From contig JACAAK010000014.1 of NCBI GenBank assembly GCA_025093985.1, positions 1,922,001 through 1,986,000 on the forward strand: DNA of 64,000 nt. The letters run 5' to 3'. Shown here piece by piece: positions 11,855 through 24,200 of the stretch; position 1 is the stretch's first letter, and each line of letters starts with the position of its first letter. A program made the translations under genes and the position numbers. The notes under the pieces were generated by a model, which made no database searches, was not told the DNA's origin, and saw nothing but the letters and a program-made list of their open reading frames with translations. Source of the stretch: Calvatia gigantea (lineage: Eukaryota > Basidiomycota > Agaricomycetes > Agaricales > Lycoperdaceae).

Positions 11855-14334
11855 TCAGTTCTCGATGTCTGAGTCTGTTAGCCTTGCCTCTGACTCATCT
11901 TCCATGATTAATCTATCCAAACCGTCCTTAGATAGATCAATTAAATGTTCGATTTTCTCATCCAGTGTTAGCTTAGACCATGCTAAGTAAGGTATTACTC
12001 TAAACACTGTGACCTTATTTTGCCACACGGATCCGTCCAGTTCTGCTAAGATATATGTGCCACCTTTAAGTCACTGAATCACTACTATAGGTCCTAGATA
12101 CCTTGGCTTCATTTTGTGATCCACTGACATTTGTATGGCTGAGTTCTTAACTAAGACTAACGATCCCGGCTTTAGGTCAAAGTCTTTTATCTTATATTTC
12201 ATTTCTTCTTCCAGTTTTAATGCTCTATTTAACTTTTCATTAGATAGATGTTTTCGCATTTCCTCTATGTGGTCTACGTGCTTAGCTAATGCAAGTGCTC
12301 GCAGACTGATAAGTTCTTCTGTGGATAGGAAGCGTTCTGGGTATTTAACTAACCAGGTTGCTTCTGTTATATCTAATGGTAATGTTGGGTGTGCTCCCGT
12401 TGCCATGAAGTAAGGCGAACATCCCGTACCCTTTCTTATTGTTATTCTATCAGCCCACATTACATGGTGGAGATACCAGTACCATTTTCTGACATCACCA
12501 TTTGTGGTCTTATACAGCATTTGTCTAACATCCCAGTGGGGTCTTTCTATTGTCCCGTTAGCTTGTGAGTTGTAGGGAGAGATAGTAACTCCTTTAATCC
12601 CATACTTCTCAGCTAACCAGCCAACTGCTTTCTTAAATAGTGAGCCATTATCCATGACAATCTTCACAAGACTTCCCCATTTGCAGATGATATCTTCGAA
12701 AAGCCATTGTCTGATAGACTTGGCGTTCTCTTTTCTTAAGGCTCTGGCTTCCATCCAGGATGAAAGTCCACATCGGCCGTGGACAATATAACTACAACCG
12801 TTTGATGGCAGAGTCATATGCATTGTATCTGCATGTAAGATTTGGAAAAGCAACAGGGTATGCATCACTACCGGTGGCAATTCTAATGCCATCTTCTGTC
12901 TAATCTGACACAGGTGACATGTCTTCACATACCATGCTATGTTGCCCTCCATTTCTGGCCACCAGAACCTTTGAGCTATGAGCTTTGTGGTCGCGTATGC
13001 TCCTCTGTGCCCTAGCTTATCATGACAGGTTTTCATAATTCTCATCCAATGTTCTTTAGCTAAGACGAGCGTGGGGTTTCCACCACTCGCAGACTTCCTA
13101 TATAAACAACCGTCGTTATCTAGCCAAAAGTGTGAGGCTGCCTTCACAAATTTAGCTTGTTCGGTGTCCATTTTACTGATGTCAAATCCCTTCGGGTCGT
13201 TAGCTAACCATTCCTGGATTCGACTGAGTTGTTTATCTTGCATTTTAGCTGTCTCCAGCCTCCAGTCTTCATTATAGGGTGCCAGTTCTTCGTCGTCAGG
13301 TTCTTTATCTAAGCTTTCTGACTCTAAGGTAGCGACCCTATCTAAGAAAGCATGGAGCAACTCAGGATATTTTTCCTGGTTAGCTATCATGCGTCTGGTT
13401 TTTATGTCTTGTTGGGTGGATGCCTTAACGTTATCTAAGTCATTTTGGAAGTCTACTGACAGGCTCATTACTTGCTGCGTGTAGCCTGTTCGATTATCTA
13501 TTTCTTCGTAGAATTCCTCTAAATCTAATGGGTCTTCATCTTCCGGGTTAGCCTTAGATAGAATAAAGTCATCCCCGTCATCCTCAGATCCATCGTCAAA
13601 GGCATGTTCTACTGGGTCCCCTGGGTACCAAGGTCTTCTCGAGAGTCTGTCAGGCCCAAAGGCCTTACCTTTCTTATGTACAAGTTTGAAATGAAAGTTT
13701 GTCTGTATATAATCTACCCAGCGATTTATCATCACATTAGGCAGTCTTCCAGGGTTGTTCAACATTCCAAACAAATACTTAGCATCTGTCTCAACAATTA
13801 GATTTCGACAACTAGTCAATAGATAAGTCTCTTCTTCTAAGACCATTCTTAGACCGCACAATTCTCGCTTAGGTTGTGAATATCTCTGTTGTCATTCGTC
13901 CATAAGCAAAGAGTTAAACTTCACATAATGGATTATCTTAGGATCTTCCTCGTCTCTTTGATAGAGATAATATCCTACTGCTCTCCAGGATGAGTCAACC
14001 GATAGGACTATGGGCTGAGTGCTTGGAAACTTCAGATTTCTAGTATGAAAGCAGTTTTTAATGGCTTCCTTTAGATTATCCTGGGCTGTCTGCTGTTCAG
14101 GTCCCCATTCGAACGCTATATGCATCTTGCACACATTATATAACGGTGCAGCAATTATCACAAAGTTCGGAATGTGATTCCTACATCTAACGGCTGTCCC
14201 CAAGAAAGATCTGGTTTCTGAAGCGTCCTTACAAGGGCCCCATCGTAATATAACACCGATGGCATCTGCTGTCGGTTTTCTTCCTTTATATGAGCAGTCA
14301 AATCCTACAATAGTTATGTAAAATGGGCCGTTAG
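11855..14334 (-). pseudogene. Element X pol, C-terminal half: RNase H and integrase
   Basis: On the minus strand this encodes the end of the RT thumb region (TIVGFDCSYKGRKPTADA), RNase H (VLSVDSSWRAVGYYLYQ; VETDAKYLFGML; GPDRLSRRP), then integrase with an HHCC zinc domain (HDKLGHRGAYATT, CHLCQIRQ) and a catalytic core with its aspartates (ILHADTMHM; IVMDNGSLF) and glutamate (NSQANGTIERP). After a TGA near 12071 the frame continues ([15 protein letters not shown]) to a stop at 11855. A second TGA lies near 13890 within a context that reads ERQQRYS if CGA is assumed. It lacks its RT: the N-terminal half is at 26187-27386 on the other strand, separated by the inversion breakpoint at ~14334. Apart from two TGA codons the 2.5-kb frame is well preserved, which points to a recent element. 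Confidence 0.85.
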
Positions 14335-16817
14335 CTATGTAGAGCCTAGTGTACGAGATGAATGGTCGAGTTTCCTGGAATATATAACTCCAGACTGGGA
14401 TGGTTTTAAAAATCATTTGAAGCAGGAGTATCCGGAACTCATAGCAGAAGAACAAGGTTCAGTTGCTAGATTACGAGCATTAGGATGAGAATACAAACAC
14501 ATTAGTATGTTTGACGAAGAGTGCCTCTTAGCTTTTAAGAGGAAGTTCTCTTTACAAGCAGAAAAATGTCTAACAAATCCGCCACTCATAACGAACCGTG
14601 AACTGGTAGAAATATTTGTTGGAAGTCTAGATAAACACTTCCAAGAAAACCTGAATACTAGATTAAGTATCAACGGTCGCGCTTGTGCAGGAGGCGTGGC
14701 CCGAGGCAAAGATCTATACGATTGGACTGAAGTCATTGCTAAAACAGTGGAGCTGGTCAGTGGAAAGACCATAGCTAAAGTGCTAAAATACGATAACAAT
14801 CCAGAGACTATGTCTTGAGCTATACCACCGCAAGTAAAACGTGAGCCCACTGAGCAGCAGTCAGACTTATGTGAAGAAATTGCTAATCTAAAAGATACTC
14901 TGGCTGCTAATCAGAAAAATATGCAGAGCTTTATGGATTCCATGAAAGCTACAATGCAGACAAAATTTACGCGTCCTGCAAACCCTGTAAACTATGGTCA
15001 GGGACAGCTGAGACAGAATAACAAGGCCACGGCCGGGATAGGCAGAGGATGCTACTATTGTTTCAATCCAAAGCATCGTTGGCTCGCATGTCCAGAAAAA
15101 GACCAGGATATGAAAGATGGAAAAATCAAAGTTGATGGAAATCAACTTAGATTTGCAGATGGCTCACCCATACCTAGAATCGAAGGGATGTCTATTAAGG
15201 CTATCGTAGCGAAGTACTTACCAAACACGCTATTGGTATGCCTAGGCATGCAACCTGAATTGCCTCAAGAGGAAGTACCTGATCTAGGTCCCTACCAATC
15301 TTATGGTCGCGCACCTGAGATTTCCATCTACACAAACCAACTCAAAGATACTAGAGATAGTATAATTGAAGAGAGTAGGCAAGTGTTAGATAGACGCAGC
15401 TTAGAACTAGAAAATCTAAAAGGCCGTCTTAATACAATTGAAACATTGCTATCTAGCACTAAGCCTGTGAAATCACGCAAAGCTAAAGATCCTGAACCAG
15501 CATCCGATGAAGAAGACGACTCTGACGACCTGGCCAGTCAGCTTGCAAAGATTTTGGCTTTGGCTCAGAAGAAGGACAGCTCTAAAAAGAATCAGTCAGG
15601 TTTTTAAGCGGTTCGATGAAGAAACTGTCCCCTGGATGGAAGGTCCCTGCCAGGAAACAGACGGAATCGGAGAGCAACAGGGAAGATGATCCTAATCTAA
15701 ATGCCAAAGACAAGGAAAATACAGAACCAACGAAATCTAAGCAGGTCAACGATTTTCCCTATAAAAACGTTAGATCTCTTAGGCCGGTTGTAGAAGTCCC
15801 ACCTGTGCCTGCAAAGTATTTGCGCAAACAAAAGCAACTGTTATATAAACACAAGACAGAAATCGAGGATGGGGTTGAATTAGATAAAATATTGGAGAGA
15901 ATTCTCAAAGGAGATGTCTCTCTATCTTACAAAGAGTTGTTGGCTATTTCCCCCAAACTCCGAGAGAAGTACAAAGACCAAATTGCTAAAAGACATGTAG
16001 CAATTAAATCTAACAACATGTTGCATATCGAAGACGATGAATCTGATTTGGAAAATGCAGAGCCTGTCATTAATTTAGTACAGGTCTCAATGCTTGCAAA
16101 ACCAGAGAAAGTTGCAGAGAAAGTTTTGGACACTGAAGGACATCCCTATCTAACTTGGAGAATTACCGATCCTATCCTACAGTACTTGGAAGCGGTACCT
16201 TGGGAAGATAGAGGCAAGCATATATTCTCATTAGATAATAATGGGACTATAACGGCCAAAGATATGGCTTCACTAAGAGTCATTCCAACCTTAGTAAACG
16301 ATCTTAGAGAAGAAGAGGCTTTGTTGGATAGTGGTTCACAAATTGTATCCATGTCCAGAAATACAGCGATAGATTGTAGAATTACATGGGATCCAGACAC
16401 GACTATCAACATGCAGAGTGCGAATGGCCAGATAAGCCAGACTTGTGGTCTAGCTAAGAATGTGCCATTCAGCTTCAGAGATGTGATGGTCTATCTACAA
16501 GTCCATGTAGTCGACAATCCGCCATACTCAATATTATTAGACAGACCTTTCGACGTCCTAACAGAAAGTCGAGTGGTGAACTCTGCCGAAGGAGCGCAAA
16601 TAATAGTCATTACCGATCCCAATACAAAGAATAGAGCAACATTGCCTACTTACGCTAAAGGCCAATTACTGCGAATTAAAGAGCAAAATTTTTGAATAGC
16701 CTCAATGACTTCAAAAAAGACATTGAAGGAGAGGTTGCTCTTATAATTAGCTTAGATAACGAGAATAAACCATATATTAGTGAAATGTTGGCAGTCAATG
16801 TAAAATCTATGACTGCT
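14335..16817 (+). pseudogene. Element X gag (C-terminal part) and protease region
   Basis: The gag frame resumes at the inversion breakpoint (SVRDEWSSF near 14350) and runs through a capsid-like helical region (FDEECLLAFKRKFSLQ near 14510) and a zinc-knuckle-like motif at 15052-15090 (CYYCFNPKHRWLACP) to TAA at 15607. Two TGA codons break it (near 14487 and 14816). Protease and linker follow in the -1 frame, 15608-16695: a segment rich in charged helices, then the aspartic protease active site LLDSGSQIVSMS near 16322, ending at TGA ~16695. Coding similarity continues to the solo LTR at 16818. The N-terminal part of gag lies inverted at 27387-27897. Confidence 0.75.
15599..15607 (+). promoter_or_regulatory. 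Candidate -1 frameshift site, element X gag/pol
   Basis: Gag ends GGT TTT TAA; the downstream protease frame is -1 relative to gag. A T5 run at the last sense codon lets phenylalanine tRNA re-pair one base back. The same phase of a T5 run is seen in elements B (32241) and C (21228). Confidence 0.45.
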
Positions 16818-17558
16818 CAAAAGGCAGAAATAGAATAACTAAATGTGATATGGATGTACAGCTTAGATTAAGCTGACAGAATAGATTTTTAAAGATTTCT
16901 GCACAAGGCAAGTTCGTGGGGAGGCAATCTGACAATATGAGGGACAATTCCACAAAATAACGTGAAACAACGATGTGTAGAGAACACTAGAATAGCTAAC
17001 TACCTTTGCTAAGAAGAGCAAAGCCAAGTTACACTGTAAAAAGCGCAACTCGCGTCCCTTATCTAAGAAGTTAACAAGACACAGAACCTCAGGTACTCCC
17101 TAAGATTCACCCTTATCAAGTCAACGACCAGAAGCACACTGTCCTACACCTGTGATACTCCAAGTACCAGGGTGTAGCGATGCAATACGCTCTTAATCTA
17201 AGCTCACTTCACAAGTAAGCCGAGGTCTTCTTCTTAGATTACAAAGGTCTCAACCTTAGCTCAAGTCACTTAATCCAGTTAATCTCGAAAGAACTTATTA
17301 CTTTGCTTCGCTCAGGCACAATAGATCGCTTTTCACTGTGCTCTAAAGGCTGGGCAACGGCTAGTAGGTTCCTTGCCATGTCCAACACCTCAGAGGGGGT
17401 TTATATATTATTTGGGTGCTCGTTATGACAAGACAATGATTACACAACTAGGAACATATTATCAAGCAAGGTACAAACTGGTAGATTAGATCACGTGCCA
17501 AGAGAGCCACAACCTGTTAGATTAGTGAAACATTGGAAATACAGAAGGATTCCAGGTA

Positions 17559-19163
17559 CAGTAAGGGACAAAACCGTTCCAATGTTTTGAACTTTTCAGA
17601 AGATCAGCTCATAACTCAAGGACTACTGTGGCTGTGCACTTCCTAATTTAATTGTAGATAGTCCAGTATCTTATCTAATCATATGCAAAGTATGATTATG
17701 TAATCCTTTGTTTTGGGGGAGTTATTAATTAATTAATATTTTAAGTACATTGGAACAGTTTTGTCCCTCTCAAATTCTGAGCACATGACTTCGTTTATTG
17801 CAATCAAATAAATACAAATAAAATCATGTGACCATGTAGGGTGATGTATAAATGGATGTGCTTATTCTCAGGTGCAAATTAACTCCCCCACTATACCTTT
17901 ACAACTATATGCGCTCTCTTTCCTCTACTCAGACCAATAGAGTCCTCTCTTACCTGGACCAAGGGAAATCTGCTCATCATATTGCTTCTATTACTGGTCT
18001 GGGAGTCAGTACTATTTCTAGGATTCGCTCCAAACATAGATCAACACTTTCCAAATCTGTTGGTGGCCGCCCATCTAAACTTTCTCCCTCTGATATCCAC
18101 TATTCTGTTCGCCTCATCACCTCTCGCAAGGCTGACAATGCCTCCCAAGTCACCAAATCACTTCAAAATGTTATTGCCCAGCCTGTATCCACCAAAACAG
18201 TGCGCAGGGCACTCAGAGGAGCTGGAATGAAGGCTGTAGTCAAGCGGAAACGACCTAAACTTACTGCTGTCCATAGGAGGAAAAGGTTGGAGTGGGCAGA
18301 AGCACATGTTAACTGGACCCTGGAGGACTGGAAGAGGGTTATTTGGACAGATGAGTCCAAAATCAATTGGTTTGGATCAGATGGAAGGGTTTGGGTATGG
18401 AAAAAGGCAGGAGAGGGGCTGAATGATAGATTGGTTGAGGGAACAGTCAAGTTTGGTGGAGGAAATGTGATGATCTGGGGTTGTATGCTGTGGGATGGAG
18501 TGGGGTTTGCCACTAAAATTGAAGGGAAGATGGATGCTGACCTTTATGTTCAAATTTTGGGGGATGAACTAAAGAGGAGCATCAGGTGGTATGGGAAGAA
18601 TGAGGAGGATATGGTCTTCCAACAGGACAATGACCCCAAACACAAGAGCAAAAAGGCTACAAACTGGCTAGATGAGTCTGAATTGGAGGTTATGGTATGG
18701 CCCCCACAGTCTCCAGACCTTAATCCCATTGAACATCTCTGGACTCACCTCAAGAATAAGCTGGGAGAGTATGATACTCCTCCTGATAGCATGAATACCC
18801 TATGGGAGAGGATACAAAAGGAGTGGGATGACATAGAACCAGAAGTGTGTCAGAATCTGATAGAGAGTATGCCTAGGAGGGTCCAGGCAGTTTTACAGGC
18901 CAAGGGAGCTTATACCAGGTACTAGAATACCCATTTTGTATATAAATTTCAAGAGGGACAAAACTGTTCCAATGCACTTAAAATATTAATTAATTAATAA
19001 CTCCCCTAAAACAAAGGATTACATAATCATACTTTGCATATGATTAGATAAGATACTGGACTATCTACAATTAAATTAGGAAGTGCACAGCCACAGTAGT
19101 CCTTGAGATATGAGCTGATCTTCTGAGAAGTTCAAAACATTGGAACGGTTTTGTCCCTTACTG
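17559..19163 (+). mobile_element. Tc1/mariner-type DNA transposon, copy 1
   Basis: This 1605-bp element is flanked by TA on both sides and begins CAGTAAGGG and ends CCCTTACTG. Terminal inverted repeats are about 210 bp (17559-17770 and 18952-19163). Each repeat itself carries an outer and an inner copy, in opposite orientation, of a ~21-bp sequence (agggacaaaac then gttccaatg). It is inserted in solo LTR-b; the empty site is visible in LTR-a and LTR-c. It differs from copy 2 by only two noted bases, suggesting very recent mobility. Confidence 0.95.
17852..18925 (+). CDS. Tc1/mariner DD34E-type transposase, intact
   Basis: The frame is uninterrupted: 357 aa from ATG 17852, or 338 aa from the alternative ATG 17909 (MRSLSSTQTNRVLSYL), which may be the real start because it opens the helix-turn-helix region. 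Two N-terminal HTH-like segments (HHIASITGLGVSTISRIRS and STKTVRRALRGAGM) are joined by a GRPSKL AT-hook-like motif. The catalytic triad is visible: D in WTDESKIN, D in VFQQDNDPKHKSKKA and E in SPDLNPIEHLW. Length and order fit the Tc1 family, in which the enzyme binds the terminal repeats and cuts and pastes at TA. Residue W in KINWFGSDG is R in copy 2. It looks functional, but no expression evidence is available. Confidence 0.93.
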   Translation: MDVLILRCKLTPPLYLYNYMRSLSSTQTNRVLSYLDQGKSAHHIASITGLGVSTISRIRSKHRSTLSKSVGGRPSKLSPSDIHYSVRLITSRKADNASQVTKSLQNVIAQPVSTKTVRRALRGAGMKAVVKRKRPKLTAVHRRKRLEWAEAHVNWTLEDWKRVIWTDESKINWFGSDGRVWVWKKAGEGLNDRLVEGTVKFGGGNVMIWGCMLWDGVGFATKIEGKMDADLYVQILGDELKRSIRWYGKNEEDMVFQQDNDPKHKSKKATNWLDESELEVMVWPPQSPDLNPIEHLWTHLKNKLGEYDTPPDSMNTLWERIQKEWDDIEPEVCQNLIESMPRRVQAVLQAKGAYTRY

Positions 19164-19684
19164 TATCCGTTTGTTCTAGGCTGTATTTTAGCCCGTTTTC
19201 TGGGTCTGCATTCTTCTCTAAATATGTAGAACATCTAAGATTTCGGATGTTGCGTGAACTGTTCTCCTACGTGTCCCCGTGGATTGTATATGAACGCATT
19301 CATACACGTCATTAGTGCTGAGCGATGTTCGTTAATCTAGCGACGGTGGCATTTCCTTGTGAACACGCCGATCATCCTTTTAGATTAAGCACGTTGGACT
19401 TATTTCCTGAGTCAAGGCTCATTGGAGGGGTCCCGTAGCTCTGTATAGACGCATTGGAATGGTTTTACCACCTGGTCTGGCCGGAATCATGACTGGTCAT
19501 ATGGTACACTGTTAGAATTGCTTTTTGTTAAGCACAGTGGTCATCCCATAGCCACCACTATCCGTCATCAATGGTCATAGTGTTCTACAGTGATCGAGTA
19601 CTCTTTTATTATACTGTTGGGCTCTTAGATTAGGTCGTACTACTACAGGAAGGTTCGATGCAATCGTTAGATTAGGCTTGTATG

Positions 19685-20022
19685 TGTTATGAGTTTCCAC
19701 CAATCATAACGAGTTCCATACTATTCTGCATTTCCAACTACCCGCATACCTGTTTCATCTATTCCCAACTACCCGCGTACCTGTTTCATCTATTCTAGTC
19801 CAGCGTTCTCCGAGATATGACTTGTACCAACCACTACGTTCTAACCGGACGTTTCAAGTAGTTACTCCATCCGTTCAACCGGATGACCTTAGACATACTT
19901 AAGCGTACATACACTCTGTTGTATTCGGTACGCTTAACCACCTTCTGTTCTCTTTCCCTTACTCGCCCTCAAGACTTAGCCAGAGCTGCAACCTGAGGTC
20001 TAAACCGACTAAGGTCGTAACA
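19685..20022 (+). repeat. Chromovirus C 5' LTR
   Basis: 338 bp, with an internal tandem duplication of a ~30-bp unit (ccaactacccgc.tacctg) near 19735-19795. It pairs with 25798-26135. Confidence 0.93.
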
Positions 20023-20102
20023 TTTGGTTAAGCGTTACCACCTCACCTTGCAAAGATAGAGTTGGAAAAGACTCGAACCACGACGAACCCAGGAGCTATT
20101 AT

Positions 20103-21251
20103 ATGAGCTCGAACCCCGACGAATACAGAGAACCCCAGCTCGAAGTCACAGACAACGAGCTTGAAACAGACAGCAAAACTGACTCATCAGATGAAGAAGC
20201 AGAGAACCCTGAAGTACCTGCACCAGAAACAGTTGTAATAGACAATGAACCCGGAGACACCACGCAAGGAGTAAACCCAACAGGAGTAGAAGCAATTATA
20301 TCAGAACTTTTCAATGAACTCGACATAGCAGAAGAACAGTTAGGACAACCGGAGAACCAAGACACCGAAACAGAATCAGAATCGGGAAATTCAGAAATGA
20401 TGGACAATACTGCACCCACCACAGCACCTAGCACAAAGGGACTCGTGCCCGACCCAGGGTTCTTCGATGGAACGCGAACCAAATTTGACGACTGGTGGAG
20501 AGCCATGACACTCTTCATGAAATTCAACAAAGTCATCACGGCAGATGATAAAGCCATAGCAGTCTTGGCTAGACTGAGGGGAGGAACAGCAGGAGCATAT
20601 GCAGCAATGAAAGCACCACAAATTCTGGAAGGAGAAGACTCTGTAGACTGGAAGGTCTTTGCGGAAGAATTCAAATGAACCTTTTCAGACGATGCCATGA
20701 ACGCGAAGGCGGAATGGCAGATCGAAAAGTTCAAACAGGGGAATAGGAACACAGCTGACTACCTCATCGAATTTGAGGTACTGAAAAACAAGGCGAAAAC
20801 TGACAACCGACACGCCATGTTCCTGTTGCGAAAAAACGCCCGACAAGATATTATCCACACCATCACAGGCTACCCTCCAGCTGTGCGACCCGACACGTAC
20901 CCAGAATGGAAGGAGGCCATACTAGCAGTTGGACAAGGATACGAAGCATCCGAATACCGAGGAGATAAGAAAACTAACTCGGGAACTACTTATGGAGGAA
21001 TGGGAGAACCCATGGAGATAGGAAGCAGGTGACATGTGTTCAATGCAAAAGGGGAACCCAAGTGCTACAACTGCGGGATATTCGGACATATGTCCAATGA
21101 CTGCAAAAAACCCAAAGGATTAACATGCTACAACTGCGGCAAAATCGGACACATAGCCAAAGCATGCACCGCACCAAAGAAAGCACAGATCCGAGCAATA
21201 GATGAAGCAAAACCAGAGGAACACCAGGATTTTTCTGGAGACTCCGAGTAG
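20103..21251 (+). pseudogene. Chromovirus C gag
   Basis: The frame of about 382 codons starts MSSNPDEYREPQLE after an acidic N-terminal third and continues with a capsid-like region (FFDGTRTKFDDWWRAMTLF near 20460) and two CCHC zinc knuckles (CYNCGIFGHMSNDC at 21063 and CYNCGKIGHIAKAC at 21127). TGA codons interrupt at 20676 and 21030; both fit former CGA or TGG. It stops at TAG 21249-21251. Protease and pol lie in the -1 frame and overlap the end of gag. Gag forms the virus-like particle in this family. Confidence 0.85.
21228..21234 (+). promoter_or_regulatory. Candidate -1 frameshift site, element C gag/pol
   Basis: Gag codons GAT TTT TCT contain a T5 run 12 nt before the gag stop codon. 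The -1 frame opens into the protease region (GATSRVKKL). The phase matches the sites in B and X. Confidence 0.45.
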
Positions 21252-24200
21252 GCGCTACCTCAAGAGTCAAGAAACTTGTATCTAGGATATCAGAAGAATA
21301 TTACACAATTCCTCAGAAACGAAAGTGCGAACTAAACCTAAAAGGGAGAATCCAAACCCCGACAAAAAGGATAACAGTAAACACTATAGTCAACTCGGGA
21401 TGCACCACCAGCAGCATCAGCAAAAGACTGGTAGATGAAGAAAAAATCCCCACAGAAAAATTAGGACAAGAAATCACGGTACTTAACGCGGATGGCATGA
21501 CAAACCAAGGGGGAAAGGTCACGGAAAAGGCAACTATACAGATGGAAATCGAAGGACACAAAGAGACGATCGAAGCATCGGTCGTACAACTCCAAGACAG
21601 AGCAGAAGTATTCCTAGGACACGACTGGCTCATCAAACACAACCTGGAAGTAAACTGGCGAACAGGAGAAATAAAGTTCAATCGATGCCCAAAGGACTGC
21701 AAAGTCCTACACCAAAGCATCCAAGTAACAGACAAAATCCAAAGCATGGCCACCACCGAGGACATATGGGAAGAGGAAGAAGAACCCGACCCCACTGAAC
21801 CATCAGACCTACCGGACTACATACAGCCATTCACACATTTATTCAACAAAACTACATTCGACAAGCTACCTGAACGAACAGAATGGGACCATGAAATAAC
21901 CCTAACAGAAGACGCACCCAAGGAAATCAACATGGGAACTTACAACATGACGATCAAGGAACAAGACGAGCTCAAGACATTTGTTAAAGAAAACCTCGAA
22001 TCAGGACGAATATGACCATTGAAATCACCATACGCCGCGCCCACCTTTTTCATCCCAAAAAAGGATGGCTCAAAATGACTCATTCAAGATTACCGACGGT
22101 TGAATAATGTAGTCATCAAGGATAAAACACCGCTGCCTCGGATCGGAGAGGTCATTGACAAATTAGGAAAAGCCAAATATTTCAACAAACTGGACATCAT
22201 TTGGGGCTACAACAACGTCTGAATCAAAGAAGGAGACGAGTGGAAAGCAGCCTTCCTAACCAACGAAGGGCTATTCGAACCTACAGTAATGTTCTTTGGT
22301 CTTAGCAATTCACCGGGAACATTCTCAAGAATGATGGTGAGCATCTTCCGAGACCTGTTACGCGACGGAGATATAGTAAACTATATGGACGACTTCACAA
22401 TTCTGGGAGACACCAAAGAGCAATTACGAGAACGAACAATCCGATTCCTAGAAAGAGCAGCCGAACACAACCTATGCTTCAAACGATCCAAATGCATCTT
22501 CGATGCTGAAGAAATCCCAATGCTAGGAGTAACAGTAGGACATGGACGTATTGAAATGGAGGCCGAAAAGGTAAAATCGGTACGAGAATGGCCCCAACCG
22601 CACAACAAGAAAGGAATAGAAAGATTCCTTGGTTTCGCCAACTACTACTGCTGATTTATAAAAAACTTCAGCAAGATAGCAGCCCCGTTGAACAAACTAA
22701 AAGGATCAGAGGAGTGGGAATGGAAAGAAGAACAACAATCTGCATTTGATGAACTAAAACAACGAATCACAGAAGAACCCACCCTAACACTACCCCAGAG
22801 GAAAGGTCAATTCCAGGTAGAAGTCGATGCATCAAACTACGCACTAGGGGGAGTACTCTCACAAGAACAAAATTCGAAATGGCACCCAATCGCATTCACA
22901 TCCCGCACACTATCACCAGCAGAACGAAATTATGAAATCTACGACAAAGAACTATTGGCCATCATACATGCACTAAAAGAATGGCGACACTACCTACTAG
23001 ATGCAGAAGAGAAATTCGAAATCTGGACCAACCATGAAAACCTGAAATACTACAGGGAACCCCAAAAACTAAACGGCCGACAAGTGAGATGGTACCTATG
23101 GTTACAAGACTACGACTTCACACTGCGCCACATACCAGGAAAAACAAATACAAAAGCGGACCTCCTCTCCAGAATCTACCAAGAACCAGAACAGGAAGAA
23201 GAGAAACTAGTCACCATGATCCGAGATACTTGGCTAACAAACAAAAAAGACAACGAACCATCAGAAGGGACCATCTTACTCCGCGCCGAACTATTTATGG
23301 AACCCACCCTCAAGGAACGAATCAAGATGAACAAAGGACGAGAAACGGCCATCACCCAAAAAATACGCAACCGAGACCCTGACATCACTGAACACGACAG
23401 AATAATCTACAAAAATGCCAGCATGTATGTACCACCTGAACTGGCACTCAGAGAAGAAATACTACACCAATACCACGACGCCCCTGACGCAGGACACCCG
23501 GGACAACACCGAATGATCGAGCTAGTGACCAGAGATTACTGGTGGCTGGCAATCCGAACGGACGTTCAAAAGTACATCAGAGGATGCCAGAGTTGCCAAT
23601 GAAATAAGCCATGCAAGACACCTCTGAAGACACCTCTGCACCCGCTCCCCATCCCCAACGGCCCATGGGAAGAAGTGAGCATCGACCTCATTGGGCCACT
23701 ACCCGAATCAGACGGAAAGGACGCTATCCTAGTCATTGTCGACCGGTTCTCAAAAATGATACGACTCATAGCAACAAGGATGGACATTTCCTCAAAAGAA
23801 CTAGCACAGCACTACTGCGACGAAATATGGAAGCTACATGGAATGCCGAGGAAAGTCCTCAGTGACTGAGGACCACAGTTTGCATCCGAATTCACTGGCA
23901 AACTATTCAAAGGACTAGGAATAGAACGAAACCTGTCAACGGCCTATTACCCACAGACCGACGGACAAACAGAAAGGATTAACGGAGAAGTCGAAACATA
24001 CCTGAGGATATACTGCAACTACGACCAAAACGACTGGGCGAAATGGCTACCCATGGCCAAATTCCAATACAACGACAAGAAGCACACTGGCACTCAGATG
24101 ACACCATTCTACCTAAACTATGGCAGACACCCCTGGAAAGGAAAGGAAAACGGAACGACAAACAACCCTAGCAGTACGGATTTCCTGAAACAACTCCAAA

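Noticed and set aside
18163..18513. Antisense frame within the Tc1 transposase
   Set aside because: Shadow of the transposase codons; present in both copies only because these are identical.
20099..20752. Long minus-strand frame over gag of C
   Set aside because: Its open length follows from acidic codons read in reverse; gag on the plus strand has zinc knuckles and the correct place in the element.
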